Of a DNA stretch of 64,000 nt, positions 29,019 to 39,460 are shown one piece after another (the first letter of the stretch is position 1; every line of letters begins with the position of its first letter). Source of the DNA: Gallionella sp. (lineage in GTDB: Bacteria > Pseudomonadota > Gammaproteobacteria > Burkholderiales > Gallionellaceae); NCBI GenBank assembly GCA_028689145.1, contig JAQTWT010000009.1, positions 1 through 64,000 on the forward strand, written 5' to 3'. The notes beneath the pieces are model-generated. The model had not been told where the DNA came from, made no database searches, and worked only from the letters and a program-made list of their open reading frames with translations. Position numbers and translations under genes: made by a program.

Positions 29019-29585
29019 ATGATTTTTGACACGGAGCAGCGAAAAATATATCATGCGCGCCTCATGGATGCACGGCCTTTCATCGATAGTCTGGATTTTG
29101 CCGGAAATACTCGGCAAATAAGCGGTGAAATACCGGTTGCGGAATTGCCGCGTTTGCTGGATGTGCTGGAGAATCCGAGTGGAAGCCTGACATATACAGT
29201 ACACGGCGGCGCAGACAAGCAGGGCAATCTGCTGCTGGATGTCGGCATAAGCGGGACCTGCCAGCTGCTTTGCCAGCGTTGTCTGGGGGCTATGGAATAT
29301 GCGGTGCGGATCAATGCGCGGTTGTTGCTGCGCGATCAGGCCAGTCTGGATGCACTGGAATCCGAAGTGCATTTGGCCGGGCACCCGGACGAAGAAGATG
29401 AATTTGATAGTATTTTGGCGGATGCGCATCTGGATGTGCTGAATCTGCTGGAAGAAGAGATTTTGTTAAGCCTGCCAATTGCGCCCAAGCATGAATTGGA
29501 TATTTGTCAGGCGGCAAATGGCGGGAATATGCATCAGGATAAAAAGAATCCTTTTGCGGTTCTGGCGAAATTGAAACGTAGTTAA
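29019..29585 (+). CDS. yceD: YceD (DUF177), large-ribosomal-RNA accumulation protein
   Basis: A 188-residue protein from the ATG at 29019; a second ATG at 29064 (MDARPFIDSLDFA) gives a more usual 173-residue form and may be the real start. The DUF177 zinc-type motif CQLLCQRCLGAMEY (near residues 85-98) and the acidic segment DEEDEFDSI followed by the LLEEEILLSLPIAPKH block are characteristic. YceD affects 23S rRNA accumulation. It is followed by rpmF after 24 bp. Confidence 0.92.
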   Translation: MIFDTEQRKIYHARLMDARPFIDSLDFAGNTRQISGEIPVAELPRLLDVLENPSGSLTYTVHGGADKQGNLLLDVGISGTCQLLCQRCLGAMEYAVRINARLLLRDQASLDALESEVHLAGHPDEEDEFDSILADAHLDVLNLLEEEILLSLPIAPKHELDICQAANGGNMHQDKKNPFAVLAKLKRS

Positions 29586-29609
29586 ACAGTTTTATCAAGG
29601 AGCATTAGC

Positions 29610-29789
29610 ATGGCAGTTCAGCAGAATAAAAAGTCCCCATCCAAGCGCGGTATGCACCGTGCCCACGATTTTCTGACCAATCCGGCTACCGCGATTGAGC
29701 CAACGACGGGCGAAAACCATTTGCGTCACCATATCAGCCCTAACGGCTTTTATCGTGGCAAAAAAGTAGTCAAGACTAAAGGCGAATAA
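29610..29789 (+). CDS. rpmF: 50S ribosomal protein L32
   Basis: A 59-residue ribosomal protein ([20 protein letters not shown] at the N-terminus). The block [17 protein letters not shown] at the C-terminus is typical. It is the form that lacks zinc cysteines. AAGGAG sits before the start. The order yceD-rpmF-plsX is conserved in proteobacteria. Confidence 0.95.
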   Translation: MAVQQNKKSPSKRGMHRAHDFLTNPATAIEPTTGENHLRHHISPNGFYRGKKVVKTKGE

Positions 29790-29799
29790 ACCTTTGTGT

Positions 29800-29830
29800 A
29801 ACGCAGCCGATCCTCAAGGTCGGCTGCGTT
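29800..29830 (+). terminator. Terminator or attenuator between rpmF and plsX
   Basis: AACGCAGCCGA (29800-29810) and TCGGCTGCGTT (29820-29830) form a perfect 11-bp stem, followed by TTCTTTTTT. It would separate rpmF expression from the fatty acid genes. Confidence 0.88.
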
Positions 29831-29874
29831 TTCTTTTTTATTCCTGCTTTTTTCTTTATATCCGGGATCGCCTA

Positions 29875-30915
29875 GTGGACATCACATTAGCCATAGATGC
29901 GATGGGAGGCGACCACGGCACTACGGTTACCATTCCTGCCGCTGTTGAGTATCTCAAGCAGTTCCCCGACGATACCATCGTTCTGGTAGGTGTTCCCGAT
30001 GCAATTGAAGCCGAGCTGAGCGTTTTGGGCGTACAGCCTGGCGTGCATTTGCGCATTCATCCTGCTACCGAAGTGGTGGGCATGGACGAGCAGCCGCAAT
30101 CCGCACTGCGCGGCAAGAAAGACTCCTCGATGCGTGTCAGCATCAATCTGGTAAAGAACGGCGAGGCGCAGGCTTGTGTCAGCGCGGGTAATACCGGCGC
30201 GCTGATGGCGACCGCGCGCTATGTGCTGAAAACCATTCCGGGTATAGACCGACCCGCGATTGCCTCATATCTGCCAACCAAAACAGGCAGGATATGTATG
30301 CTCGATCTGGGAGCCAATACCGATTGTAGTGCCGAGCATCTGCTGCAGTTTGCGCTGATGGGTTCCACGCTGGTGACTGCGCTGGAGCACAAACCCAATC
30401 CCAGTGTCGGGTTGCTGAACATCGGCAGCGAAGACATCAAGGGTAACGAGGTGGTCAAGCAGGCCGCCGAATTGCTGCGCGGCAGCGACCTGAATTTCTA
30501 CGGCAACGTTGAAGGCAATGACATTTTCAAGGGCACTACCGACGTGGTGGTATGCGACGGTTTCGTCGGCAATGTCGCGCTCAAGACCACCGAAGGGCTG
30601 GCGCAGATGCTGGGCGGATTTCTGCGTGAAGAATTCGGTCGCAACGTGTTTACTAAACTCGCCGCAGTAGTGGCGATGCCGGTGCTCAAATCATTCAAGC
30701 GCAGGGTGGATCATCGCCGTTACAATGGCGCGAGTTTCCTCGGCTTGAAGGGCATTGTGGTGAAGAGCCACGGTTCGGCGGATGTGCTGGCTTTCCGCAC
30801 CGCCATCGAGCGCGCCGCCGAGGAAGCGCGCGGCGGCATGTTGCAGCATATCAGCGAACATATCGAGAAGTGGCATCACCAGCGTCAAACGGGCATGGCG
30901 AGTAGCCACCCTTGA
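29875..30915 (+). CDS. plsX: Phosphate acyltransferase PlsX
   Basis: A 346-residue enzyme making acyl-phosphate from acyl-ACP for phospholipid synthesis. The start is GTG at 29875 and gives the family N-terminus [15 protein letters not shown]. Other PlsX blocks are [11 protein letters not shown] near residues 101-111, [13 protein letters not shown] near 180-192, GNVEGNDIF near 208-216 and [16 protein letters not shown] near 225-240. An upstream in-frame ATG at 29794 falls inside the terminator region and is rejected. Confidence 0.95.
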   Translation: MDITLAIDAMGGDHGTTVTIPAAVEYLKQFPDDTIVLVGVPDAIEAELSVLGVQPGVHLRIHPATEVVGMDEQPQSALRGKKDSSMRVSINLVKNGEAQACVSAGNTGALMATARYVLKTIPGIDRPAIASYLPTKTGRICMLDLGANTDCSAEHLLQFALMGSTLVTALEHKPNPSVGLLNIGSEDIKGNEVVKQAAELLRGSDLNFYGNVEGNDIFKGTTDVVVCDGFVGNVALKTTEGLAQMLGGFLREEFGRNVFTKLAAVVAMPVLKSFKRRVDHRRYNGASFLGLKGIVVKSHGSADVLAFRTAIERAAEEARGGMLQHISEHIEKWHHQRQTGMASSHP

Positions 30916-30952
30916 TTATGAAACTCGACATGCCCGTTTCCCTCACCTCAAT

Positions 30953-30974
30953 CCTCTCCCGCAAGCGGACGAGG
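30953..30974. repeat. Remnant of a CCTCTCCCGC-type dispersed hairpin
   Basis: CCTCTCCCGCAAGCGGACGAGG is an imperfect palindrome in the plsX-fabH gap. It resembles the widespread proteobacterial intergenic hairpin of that type. The flanking CCCTCACCTCAATC is also characteristic. Confidence 0.55.
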
Positions 30975-31031
30975 ATGCGAACGAATCGCTGCGCGAATTT
31001 CACGTTAAGCGCAGCATAAGGAGTGGCCTGA

Positions 31032-31958
31032 ATGTATTCAAAAATTATCGGCACCGGCAGTTATCTGCCGAGCAAGGTGTTAACCAACTTCGATTTGGAA
31101 AAGACCGTCGAAACCTCGCATGACTGGATCGTGTCACGCAGCGGCATACATGAGCGGCATATCGCGGCGGACGACGAGCTGACCAGCGATCTGGCCCTGC
31201 AGGCTAGTCTGCGGGCCATCGGGGCGGCGGGCATCGTCGCGGACGAGATTGATCTGGTGATTGTTGCAACCACCACGCCGGATCAGGTTTTTCCTAGCAC
31301 GGCTTGCATCCTGCAGGACAAACTGGGCATCAAAAATCGCGGCGCGGCATTTGACATGCAGGCGGTATGCGGCGGTTTCGTATATGCGCTGAATACCGCG
31401 GATTTGTACATACGCGGCGGGCAGGCCAAGACCGTGCTGGTGGTTGGTGCGGAAGTGCTGTCGCGCGTACTGGATTGGAAGGATCGCACCACCTGTGTGC
31501 TGTTCGGCGACGGTGCGGGCGCGGTGGTATTGCAAGCCTCCGATACGCCGGGCATCGTTGCCGGCAAACTGCACGCAGACGGCAGCCACCGCGGCATGTT
31601 GCAAGCCGATCCGCTTATCACTATGGATGGTCAGGCGGTATTCAAATTTGCGGTCAAGGTATTGAGCGAAGTGGTCGATGAAGTGCTGGAAGAAAATAAC
31701 CTTAAAGGCTCGGACATCAACTGGCTGGTACCGCATCAGGCCAACATCCGTATCATGGAAGCTACCGCCCGAAAAATAGGCTTGAGCATGGATAACGTGA
31801 TCGTCACCGTTGCCACGCACGGCAATACTTCGGCGGCATCGATTCCGCTGGCACTCGATACTGCGGTGCGCGATGGCCGTATCAAGGCGGGGCAGAATAT
31901 ACTGCTGGAAGCCGTGGGCGGCGGATTTACCTGGGGTGCAGTGCTGATTCGCTGGTAG
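31032..31958 (+). CDS. fabH: Beta-ketoacyl-ACP synthase III
   Basis: A 308-residue condensing enzyme that starts fatty acid synthesis from acetyl-CoA and malonyl-ACP. The catalytic triad is in place: Cys in [10 protein letters not shown] (near 113), His in [11 protein letters not shown] (near 235) and Asn in [12 protein letters not shown] (near 265). The residue order around the Cys (AVCGGF) differs slightly from the common ACAGF. AAGGAG precedes the start. Confidence 0.95.
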   Translation: MYSKIIGTGSYLPSKVLTNFDLEKTVETSHDWIVSRSGIHERHIAADDELTSDLALQASLRAIGAAGIVADEIDLVIVATTTPDQVFPSTACILQDKLGIKNRGAAFDMQAVCGGFVYALNTADLYIRGGQAKTVLVVGAEVLSRVLDWKDRTTCVLFGDGAGAVVLQASDTPGIVAGKLHADGSHRGMLQADPLITMDGQAVFKFAVKVLSEVVDEVLEENNLKGSDINWLVPHQANIRIMEATARKIGLSMDNVIVTVATHGNTSAASIPLALDTAVRDGRIKAGQNILLEAVGGGFTWGAVLIRW

Positions 31959-31982
31959 AAACCCAACGGTTTTTTAAATGAT

Positions 31983-32014
31983 GTTGGGTTACGCGGTGAA
32001 ACTGCTAACCCAAC
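31983..32014. repeat. Short inverted repeat between fabH and fabD
   Basis: GTTGGGTTA (31983-31991) and TAACCCAAC (32006-32014) are perfect 9-bp arms, followed by CTACGG. This GTTGGGTTA/TAACCCAACCTAC form is a common dispersed type. It lies immediately before the fabD start and leaves only a weak ribosome site. Confidence 0.6.
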
Positions 32015-32031
32015 CTACGGACTGTTTTAAT

Positions 32032-32964
32032 ATGACTAAATTCGCTTTCGTATTTCCCGGACAAGGTTCCCAATCGCGCGGCATGATGAACGGCTATGCC
32101 GATTTCGCCGCGGTGCGCGACACCTTCACCGAAGCCTCCGACGTATTGAAACAAGACTTGTGGCAATTGGTCGCGGAAGGTAGCGATGCCGACCTGAATT
32201 CTACCGTGAACACCCAGCCGCTCATGCTCACCGCGGGCATCGCGGTATATCGCGCTTGGCAAGGGCAGGGCGGGGCGGTTCCGGCGATGATGGCGGGGCA
32301 TAGTCTGGGCGAATACACCGCGCTGGTCGCTGCCGGGGCATTGCGTTTTGCCGATGCGCTGCCGCTAGTGCGTTTCCGCGCGCAATGCATGCAGCAGGCC
32401 GTGCCGGAAGGCGTGGGCGGCATCGCCGCGATACTCGGGCTGGATGACGATACGGTGCGTGCCGTATGCAGCGAAGCCGCGCAGGGCGAAGTGCTGGAAG
32501 CGGTGAATTACAACTCTCCGGCTCAGGTGGTGATCGCCGGTAATCGCGCCGCTGTCGAGCGCGGCATGGAACTGGCCAAGGCCAAAGGTGCGAAGCGCGC
32601 CATCATGCTGCCAATGAGCGTGCCATCGCATTGCAAATTGCTGAAAGGCGCGGCGGAACAAATGCGCGACTATCTTGCCAATGTTGTGGTGCAGCCCCCT
32701 GCCATTCCGGTATTGCACAACGCCGATGTTGCCGCCTACAGCGACAGCGCGGCGATCAAGGATGCGCTGGTGCGCCAGTTGTATTCGCCGGTGCGCTGGG
32801 TCGAAACTGTGCTGGAATTCGGCAAACAGGGCATCACCCACAATGTTGAATGCGCGCCGGGCAAGGTATTGGCGGGGTTGAATAAACGTATCGACACCAG
32901 CCAGCAGGCATTAACCATCAATGACGGCGAAGCGTTGAAGCTGGTCTTGGCCGAACTTGCATAA
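32032..32964 (+). CDS. fabD: Malonyl-CoA:ACP transacylase
   Basis: A 310-residue enzyme transferring malonyl from CoA to ACP. The start gives MTKFAFVFPGQGSQSRGM, the family N-terminus. The nucleophilic Ser is in MAGHSLGEYTALV (near residue 91). The GGIAAILGL and VNYNSPAQVVIAGN blocks and the SVPSHCKLL histidine are present. fabG, acpP and fabF, which usually follow, are absent; the next gene is on the opposite strand. Confidence 0.95.
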   Translation: MTKFAFVFPGQGSQSRGMMNGYADFAAVRDTFTEASDVLKQDLWQLVAEGSDADLNSTVNTQPLMLTAGIAVYRAWQGQGGAVPAMMAGHSLGEYTALVAAGALRFADALPLVRFRAQCMQQAVPEGVGGIAAILGLDDDTVRAVCSEAAQGEVLEAVNYNSPAQVVIAGNRAAVERGMELAKAKGAKRAIMLPMSVPSHCKLLKGAAEQMRDYLANVVVQPPAIPVLHNADVAAYSDSAAIKDALVRQLYSPVRWVETVLEFGKQGITHNVECAPGKVLAGLNKRIDTSQQALTINDGEALKLVLAELA

Positions 32965-32969
32965 GCCGG

Positions 32970-33054
32970 TGTAGCCCGGATGTAATGTAATGGAATCCGG
33001 GAATGCTCCGGCACAACTATCTCCCGGATTTCGCTGCGCTGCCTCCAGGCTACA
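32970..33054. repeat. Palindromic dispersed repeat after fabD
   Basis: Outer arms TGTAGCC (32970-32976) and GGCTACA (33048-33054) enclose inner arms AATCCGGGA (32994-33002) and TCCCGGATT (33022-33030). It ends two bases before the stop codon of the GGDEF-EAL gene. Confidence 0.75.
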
Positions 33055-33056
33055 TG

Positions 33057-36000
33057 CTAGTCCCGATGCAGTAACGCTTCAAACTGCTCCAGTTTGACCG
33101 GTTTGCTGAACAGATACCCCTGAAAGGCGTGGCAACCGTGTTTGTCCAGAAAGTCACGCTGCGCTTCGGTCTCCACACCTTCCGCTATCACGTTTAATCC
33201 AAGAGCCTCGGTCATCGCGATAATCGTCTGCACGATGGCGGCATCATTTGGGTCGCTGGCGATATCGCGCACAAAAGACTGGTCGATCTTGATCTGGTCG
33301 AGCGGCAGCCGCTTCAGGTATTGCAGAGATGAATAACCGGTGCCGAAATCGTCCATGGAGAAACTCACACCGAGCAGTTTCAGTTCGCGCATCTTGGCAA
33401 TGGTGTCTTCGACGTTGTTCAATACGGTACTTTCGGTCAGTTCCAGTTTCAAATGCGAAGGTTTTGCGCCGCTTTCCAGCAGGGTATTTTGCACCAGTGT
33501 GACAAAATCTGCCTGACGGAACTGCGCTGCGCTGACATTGACCGCCAGCGTCAGGTCGCGCGTCAGCGCTTCATGCTGCCATACGCTGAGTTGTGCGCAG
33601 GCGGTTTGCAGCACCCACAGGCCCAGCGGCACAATGAGGCCGGTTTCTTCGGTGAGCGGGATGAATTGATCCGGGGACACGATACCCCGCTCGGGATGTT
33701 CCCAGCGCAATAGCACTTCCGCGCCCAACGGGCGGCGCAGGCTGTCCACCTGAATCTGGTAATACAAACGGAATTGCCGGTTCTTTAGTGCCAGGCGCAA
33801 TTCGGTTTCCATATCGGCGCGCGCTTCGATGGCAGCCTGCATGGTCGGGTCGTAGAAGCGAATCGCATTGCGTCCTGCCGTCTTGGCCTGATACATGGCC
33901 GTATCGGCATGTTTGAGCAAATCATCGAGGTTCTCCTGATGGCCGCGGAACAGTACGATGCCGATGCTCGGCGTGGTGTGATAGGTATGCTCCCTGAGTT
34001 GGCAGGGCAGGTTAAGAGCGGCGTGTACCTTCTTGGCAACCAGTTCGGCCTGTGACGCGGCTTCGCCGGTATTGGTGCTGAGCGTTTCCAGTACCACCAA
34101 GAATTCATCGCCACCCAGACGCGCCACCGTATCGCCGTCGCGCACGCAGGATTCCAGCCGCTTGGCGACTTCGATCAGCAGCAGATCGCCGATGTCATGC
34201 CCCTTTGCATCGTTAAGCGTCTTGAAGTTGTCCAGATCGAGGAACAGCACCGCGCCGTGCTGACCGTTGCGTGCACTAACCGCAAATGCCTGCTGCAGGC
34301 GGTCCATCAGCAAGCGGCGGTTCGGCAGGGCGGTGAGCGGGTCATAGAAGACCAACTGGTGGATTTTTTGTTCGGTTTGCCGGTGTTCAGTGATGTCGCG
34401 GACAGTCGCCTGAAGGACCTGCCGACCGTCCAGTTTCATGGCATTGAGCAGCACATCTGCAGGGAAGGTCTGGCCGGTGTCGGCGCGTTTATGTATCCAT
34501 TGAAAGCGGTTGCTGCCATTTTTCATCGCTACTGCAATCTGCTGGTTGGCCAGTATCAATGAATTTGTGCCGCATGGCTGCTCGGGCGGCGACAGATCGG
34601 CAGGATGATTTGCGCAGAATTCTTCCTGAGTGACGCAACCGAACATTGCCAGAGTCGCCTTGTTGCAGTCAAAGAATCCCTTTTCGTCCAGCAGCATTAC
34701 CGCGTCGCTGGTGGAATCGTAGAGCGTGCGCAGCTTGGTTTCGGACTGACGCAGAACCTCCTCGGCCAGTTGGCGTTCGGTGATATCCAAGAATGTAGTT
34801 ACCGAACCGATTACGGCACCGTCTTTAACAACCGGATGCGCCCAGTATTCCACTGCCACGCTTGTGCCATCCTTGCGCCAGAACACCTCATCGGAAACAT
34901 TGATTTTCTGATCCTGCTTGAAGGCTTGATACATGCGGCATTCATTTGCCGGATAGGGGCGCCCATCCGCGTGCGCATAATGGATCAGTGAGTGGATGTG
35001 TTTGCCGACCACTTCGCCGGCATCCTGATAACCGAGCACGCGCAGGAATTCCGCATTTACAAAAGTGCAATTGCCGCTGTTGTCCACTCCGTAAATACCC
35101 TCGGCCACAGAATCGAGCAGGCGTTGCAAGTTCTCCTGGGAGTTCTGCAGGGCATGTTCGATCGTTTTGCGTGCGGTGATGTCACGGCATGAACCAAATA
35201 CCTGGCCGTTTGGCAGCAGCACCACATTCAATTCCATCGGGATTTTGCTGCCGTCCTTTTTTACCAGACGGATCTCGAGAACATGGTGCTCACTGGAAGA
35301 AACGACTTGCCGGGCTATGGTCGTATAGCGTTCGCGCAAATCAACCGGCAGTAGATCAGACACTTTCATGCCGCACAACTCGTCGCGGCTATAACCCAGC
35401 ATTTCGACGATATTGTCGTTGACATACACGATTCGCCCGTCTTGTTTGCAAATGAATACCGCGTCCGGAGCGCACCGCAGGGTCATGCGCAGCCGCTCTT
35501 CGCTTTCGCGCAGGGAGCGTGTCATTGCATCGGCTTGTTCTGCGGCACGCGTCTGAAACTCCGCGTGTGTCCGTCCGAGCTCCGCCAATGCCTGAGCATT
35601 TTGCCGCGCCATGCGCTGATCGAACAGGGTGGCAAGAATGCCGCCGCCGAACAAGAACAGGGAAGTCAGCGAAACCAGTATGGCAAGAATATTCGGCTCA
35701 ATATGCATGTCACCGGTCAGGCATATGCTGCCGGGTGAAACGTTCACGCCCAGCATGGCGGTATAGTGCATTCCCGCGATTGCCGAGCCCATGATGAAAG
35801 CACCCAGCATGAAACGGGGCCAGGGCGGCAGCTTGATGCGCTCGCCCTGATACATCATCAGCAACGCGCCCCATGAAGCGGTAATAGCAATGGCTACCGA
35901 CAAGGCGAAGATCACCGGATCGTAGCTGATAGGCGGCGACATCTTGAGAGCCGCCATACCGGTATAGTGCATCACGCTGATACCCAGCCCCATAAACAAT

Positions 36001-36329
36001 CCGCTGGTCAGTATGCGTTTGGTGCCGATATGCGATTCGCGCAACACCTTGAAGCCAAACAGGGTAGATGCAATCGCCGGTAAGACGGACAGGATGGTCA
36101 GCGTTGGATCATACGAGATGGTGACAGGCAGATGGAGCGCCAGCATACCAATGAAGTGCATGGACCAGACCGCCATGCCCAACGTGAGGCTGCCCGCAAT
36201 CATCCATTGTGTCGCCGCGCGCCCGGTATTTTCGCGCATGCGTTGCGCATGGGTAAGCGCAGTGAACGAACCGATCATGGCGACCAGTACGGACAGAAAA
36301 ACCAGCGATGCATTCCAGGAAATTGGCAA
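33057..36329 (-). CDS. MHYT-PAS-GGDEF-EAL cyclic-di-GMP protein
   Basis: A 1090-residue membrane protein. It has an N-terminal MHYT sensor of seven TM helices with three signature repeats (WSMHFIGM, VMHYTGM, GMHYTAM; proposed metal or gas binding). Then come three PAS domains (about 275-395, 400-515, 525-640), a GGDEF domain with an intact RLGGDEF near 738, and an EAL domain whose motif reads EVLLRW near 868, with the conserved DDFGTGYSSL later. Both diguanylate cyclase and phosphodiesterase activity look possible. The start is an apparent TTG at 36329 with a poor ribosome site, so the exact N-terminus is uncertain. Confidence 0.93.
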   Translation of the reverse strand: MPISWNASLVFLSVLVAMIGSFTALTHAQRMRENTGRAATQWMIAGSLTLGMAVWSMHFIGMLALHLPVTISYDPTLTILSVLPAIASTLFGFKVLRESHIGTKRILTSGLFMGLGISVMHYTGMAALKMSPPISYDPVIFALSVAIAITASWGALLMMYQGERIKLPPWPRFMLGAFIMGSAIAGMHYTAMLGVNVSPGSICLTGDMHIEPNILAILVSLTSLFLFGGGILATLFDQRMARQNAQALAELGRTHAEFQTRAAEQADAMTRSLRESEERLRMTLRCAPDAVFICKQDGRIVYVNDNIVEMLGYSRDELCGMKVSDLLPVDLRERYTTIARQVVSSSEHHVLEIRLVKKDGSKIPMELNVVLLPNGQVFGSCRDITARKTIEHALQNSQENLQRLLDSVAEGIYGVDNSGNCTFVNAEFLRVLGYQDAGEVVGKHIHSLIHYAHADGRPYPANECRMYQAFKQDQKINVSDEVFWRKDGTSVAVEYWAHPVVKDGAVIGSVTTFLDITERQLAEEVLRQSETKLRTLYDSTSDAVMLLDEKGFFDCNKATLAMFGCVTQEEFCANHPADLSPPEQPCGTNSLILANQQIAVAMKNGSNRFQWIHKRADTGQTFPADVLLNAMKLDGRQVLQATVRDITEHRQTEQKIHQLVFYDPLTALPNRRLLMDRLQQAFAVSARNGQHGAVLFLDLDNFKTLNDAKGHDIGDLLLIEVAKRLESCVRDGDTVARLGGDEFLVVLETLSTNTGEAASQAELVAKKVHAALNLPCQLREHTYHTTPSIGIVLFRGHQENLDDLLKHADTAMYQAKTAGRNAIRFYDPTMQAAIEARADMETELRLALKNRQFRLYYQIQVDSLRRPLGAEVLLRWEHPERGIVSPDQFIPLTEETGLIVPLGLWVLQTACAQLSVWQHEALTRDLTLAVNVSAAQFRQADFVTLVQNTLLESGAKPSHLKLELTESTVLNNVEDTIAKMRELKLLGVSFSMDDFGTGYSSLQYLKRLPLDQIKIDQSFVRDIASDPNDAAIVQTIIAMTEALGLNVIAEGVETEAQRDFLDKHGCHAFQGYLFSKPVKLEQFEALLHRD

Positions 36330-36521
36330 GATCGATTCTTGTAGGTTTTATATTTTTATAATCCAACCCGAAATCAAAATACGAGATCGGAACACGACAG
36401 GCGCGAATATACGCCATCATTCCAAAAAAAGCACCTCACCAAGAGTGGTTATGGAATTTTTAATATATTCATCTGGTTGAATGCCATATCTGGTTCGCGC
36501 GAATGCCAAGTTAGTAGGCAT

Positions 36522-36551
36522 TTAACGCGGCCATGCGCTGCGCGCTATAAT
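36522..36551 (+). promoter_or_regulatory. Sigma-70 promoter for acnA
   Basis: TTAACG (36522-36527), 18-base spacer, and a consensus TATAAT (36546-36551), 32 bases before the acnA start. Confidence 0.6.
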
Positions 36552-36583
36552 GACGGCTCACTGTTTCGTGGAACTCCAATGCC

Positions 36584-39439
36584 ATGACACACGACCTGTT
36601 CAATACCCGCCAGTCTTTCACCCTCGCCAACGGCAAACAGGGCACGCTGTATTCGCTGCCCGCGCTGGAAGCAGCTGCTGTCAGCAAGATTTCGCGCCTG
36701 CCGGTTTCCATCCGCATCGTGCTGGAAGCGGTGCTGCGCAATTACGACGGCAAGAAAATCACCGAGGCGCATGTGCGCCAGCTGGCCAATTGGCAGCCGA
36801 ACGCGCCGCGTACCGAGGAGATTCCATTCGTGGTGGCGCGCATCGTATTGCAGGATTTCACCGGCGTTCCGCTGCTCGCCGACCTCGCCGCGATGCGCGA
36901 TGCCGCGGCGAAGCTGGGCAAAGACCCGAAGATCATCGAGCCGCTGGTTCCGGTCAATCTGGTGGTGGATCATTCGGTGCAGGTGGATTACTACAACCGT
37001 CCGGATGCGCTGCTGCTCAACATGAAAATGGAATTCGAGCGCAACACCGAGCGCTACAGGTTCATGAAATGGGGCATGCAGGCATTCGACACCTTCAAGG
37101 TCGTGCCGCCCGGCATCGGCATCGTGCACCAGGTCAACCTGGAATATCTGGCGCGTGGTGTATTGCAAAAAGACGGGTCAGAAGGAAAAATATTCTACCC
37201 CGACACGCTGGTCGGTACCGACAGTCACACCACCATGATCAACGGCATCGGCGTGGTCGGATGGGGGGTGGGTGGTATCGAGGCGGAAGCAGGGATGCTC
37301 GGCCAGCCGGTATATTTTTTAACGCCGGATGTGGTCGGCGTGCATCTCAAGGGAAAGCTGCGCGAGGGTGTCACCGCCACCGATCTGGTGCTGACCGTTA
37401 CCGAATTGTTGCGCAAACAAAAAGTGGTCGGCAAGTTCGTCGAGTTTTTCGGCGCAGGCGCGGCAGCGCTGACCCTGCCGGACCGCGCCACCATCGCCAA
37501 CATGGCGCCGGAATACGGCGCGACCATGGGCTTTTTCCCGGTGGACGACGTAACGGTGGACTACATGCGCAACACCGGGCGTAGCGACGAGGAAGTGGAC
37601 GCTTTGCAGTCCTACTTCAAGGCGCAGCATCTGTATGGCATTCCGCTGGCCGGCGAGATTGATTACAGCAGCGTGGTGGAGCTGGACTTGCACAGTATCG
37701 AGCCGTCGCTGGCCGGGCCGAAACGTCCGCAGGATCGCGTCGCGTTGTCGAACATGAAGGAAACCTTCAACGCCCTGTTCAGCAAATCTGCCGCGGAAAA
37801 CGGCTTCAACAAACCAGCCGCAGAATTGGGCAAACGCTATGTCACGGAACTGCACGAGCACAACGGCAAGGTGTGCGTGCCGATTGCCGGCGGCGGCCTG
37901 CAGGAGGCGGGCAAGACGCGCAGCGGCAGCGAACTGGAAATGCTCGATGACCATCCCAACCCCGTCATGCGCTGCGAGACCGCGGAGGAAATGTCGGCTG
38001 CGGTGCAGATCGGCCACGGCGATGTACTGATCGCCGCGATCACTTCCTGCACCAACACCTCCAACCCCGGCGTGCTGCTGGCGGCGGGGTTGCTGGCGAA
38101 GAAGGCGGTCGAGAAAGGACTGCGCGTCAGGCCGTACATCAAGACCTCGCTCGCGCCCGGCTCGCGCGTGGTGACCGAATACCTGACCAATGCCGGATTG
38201 CTGGAGCCTCTGGCGCAACTGGGTTTCAGCCTGGCAGCTTACGGCTGCACCACTTGCATCGGTAATTCCGGTCCGCTGGATGCCAACATCGAAGAGGCCA
38301 TCGTCGCCAACGACCTGATTGCGGCGGCGGTGCTGTCCGGCAACCGCAACTTTGAGGCGCGCATCCATGCCAATATCAAGGCCAACTTTCTGGCATCGCC
38401 GCCGCTGGTGGTGGCTTATGCCATCGCGGGCAGGGTGAACATCAATCTCGACAGCGAGCCGCTCGGCACCGGCAAGGACGGTCAGCCGGTCTACCTGAAA
38501 GACATCTGGCCGGGCAGCGCAGAGATTCAGGCCGTGATGAAATTCGCCGCCAATCCCGAGATGTACCGCAGGCTGTATTCCGATCTGACCCGTGACCTGC
38601 CGCTGTGGAACGCGATTACTGCGCCTGTCGGAAATTTGTACCAGTGGGACGATTCTACTTATATTGCGCGCCCGCCATTTTTTGACGGCTTCGGCATGAC
38701 AACAGGCAGCATCACCGGAATTAGCCAAGCCAAGCCGCTGGCGATCTTCGGTGATTCGGTGACTACCGACCACATCAGTCCGGCGGGCAGTTTCAAGGCG
38801 ACGACTCCGGCAGGCAAATATCTGCAAAGCCACGGCGTGGCGGTGAAGGACTTCAATAGCTACGGCGCGCGGCGCGGCAACCACGAGGTGATGATGCGCG
38901 GTACCTTCGCCAACGTGCGCATCAGGAATCTGATGCTGCCGGTGAAGGAAGACGGCAGCCGTATCGAGGGCGGTTACACGCTATACCGCGGCGAGCAGAT
39001 GCCGATCTATGATGCGGCGATGCAATACCTCGCCGACGGCACGCCGACGCTGATTTTCGCCGGGGAAGAATACGGTACCGGATCAAGCCGCGACTGGGCG
39101 GCGAAAGGCACGCAACTGCTCGGCGTAAAAGCGGTCATCGCAAAATCTTACGAGCGTATCCATCGCAGCAATCTGGTTGGTATGGGCGTGCTGCCGTTGC
39201 AGTTCAAGGGCGATACCGATGTTGCCGCACTGCATCTGACCGGCGAAGAAAGCTTCGACATCGGCGGAATCAATGAAAACCTGAAACCGCAGCAGGACGT
39301 AACGCTGACGATTCGCCGCAAAGACGGCAGCACGCAACAAGTGCAACTACTGTTACGTATAGATACGCCGATCGAAGTCGATTATTACCGGCATGGCGGA
39401 ATATTGCCGTATGTGCTGAGAGAGCTGGTCGCGCAATAA
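36584..39439 (+). CDS. acnA: Aconitate hydratase A
   Basis: A 951-residue monomeric 4Fe-4S enzyme of the TCA cycle (citrate to isocitrate). Cluster cysteines are in [12 protein letters not shown] (near residue 487) and [13 protein letters not shown] (near 553-556). The swivel domain at the C-terminus has [18 protein letters not shown]. It is about 50 residues longer than typical AcnA (about 890-900). The extra lies between roughly 395 and 470, before the first cluster cysteine. The gene stands alone with its own promoter. Confidence 0.95.
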   Translation: MTHDLFNTRQSFTLANGKQGTLYSLPALEAAAVSKISRLPVSIRIVLEAVLRNYDGKKITEAHVRQLANWQPNAPRTEEIPFVVARIVLQDFTGVPLLADLAAMRDAAAKLGKDPKIIEPLVPVNLVVDHSVQVDYYNRPDALLLNMKMEFERNTERYRFMKWGMQAFDTFKVVPPGIGIVHQVNLEYLARGVLQKDGSEGKIFYPDTLVGTDSHTTMINGIGVVGWGVGGIEAEAGMLGQPVYFLTPDVVGVHLKGKLREGVTATDLVLTVTELLRKQKVVGKFVEFFGAGAAALTLPDRATIANMAPEYGATMGFFPVDDVTVDYMRNTGRSDEEVDALQSYFKAQHLYGIPLAGEIDYSSVVELDLHSIEPSLAGPKRPQDRVALSNMKETFNALFSKSAAENGFNKPAAELGKRYVTELHEHNGKVCVPIAGGGLQEAGKTRSGSELEMLDDHPNPVMRCETAEEMSAAVQIGHGDVLIAAITSCTNTSNPGVLLAAGLLAKKAVEKGLRVRPYIKTSLAPGSRVVTEYLTNAGLLEPLAQLGFSLAAYGCTTCIGNSGPLDANIEEAIVANDLIAAAVLSGNRNFEARIHANIKANFLASPPLVVAYAIAGRVNINLDSEPLGTGKDGQPVYLKDIWPGSAEIQAVMKFAANPEMYRRLYSDLTRDLPLWNAITAPVGNLYQWDDSTYIARPPFFDGFGMTTGSITGISQAKPLAIFGDSVTTDHISPAGSFKATTPAGKYLQSHGVAVKDFNSYGARRGNHEVMMRGTFANVRIRNLMLPVKEDGSRIEGGYTLYRGEQMPIYDAAMQYLADGTPTLIFAGEEYGTGSSRDWAAKGTQLLGVKAVIAKSYERIHRSNLVGMGVLPLQFKGDTDVAALHLTGEESFDIGGINENLKPQQDVTLTIRRKDGSTQQVQLLLRIDTPIEVDYYRHGGILPYVLRELVAQ

Positions 39440-39460
39440 ATTCGGGTGCCTGGTCGGGAA

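Noticed and set aside
37319-38884. Long open frame opposite acnA (521 codons, minus strand)
   Set aside because: Antisense to a conserved enzyme; His- and Arg-rich composition typical of a shadow frame.
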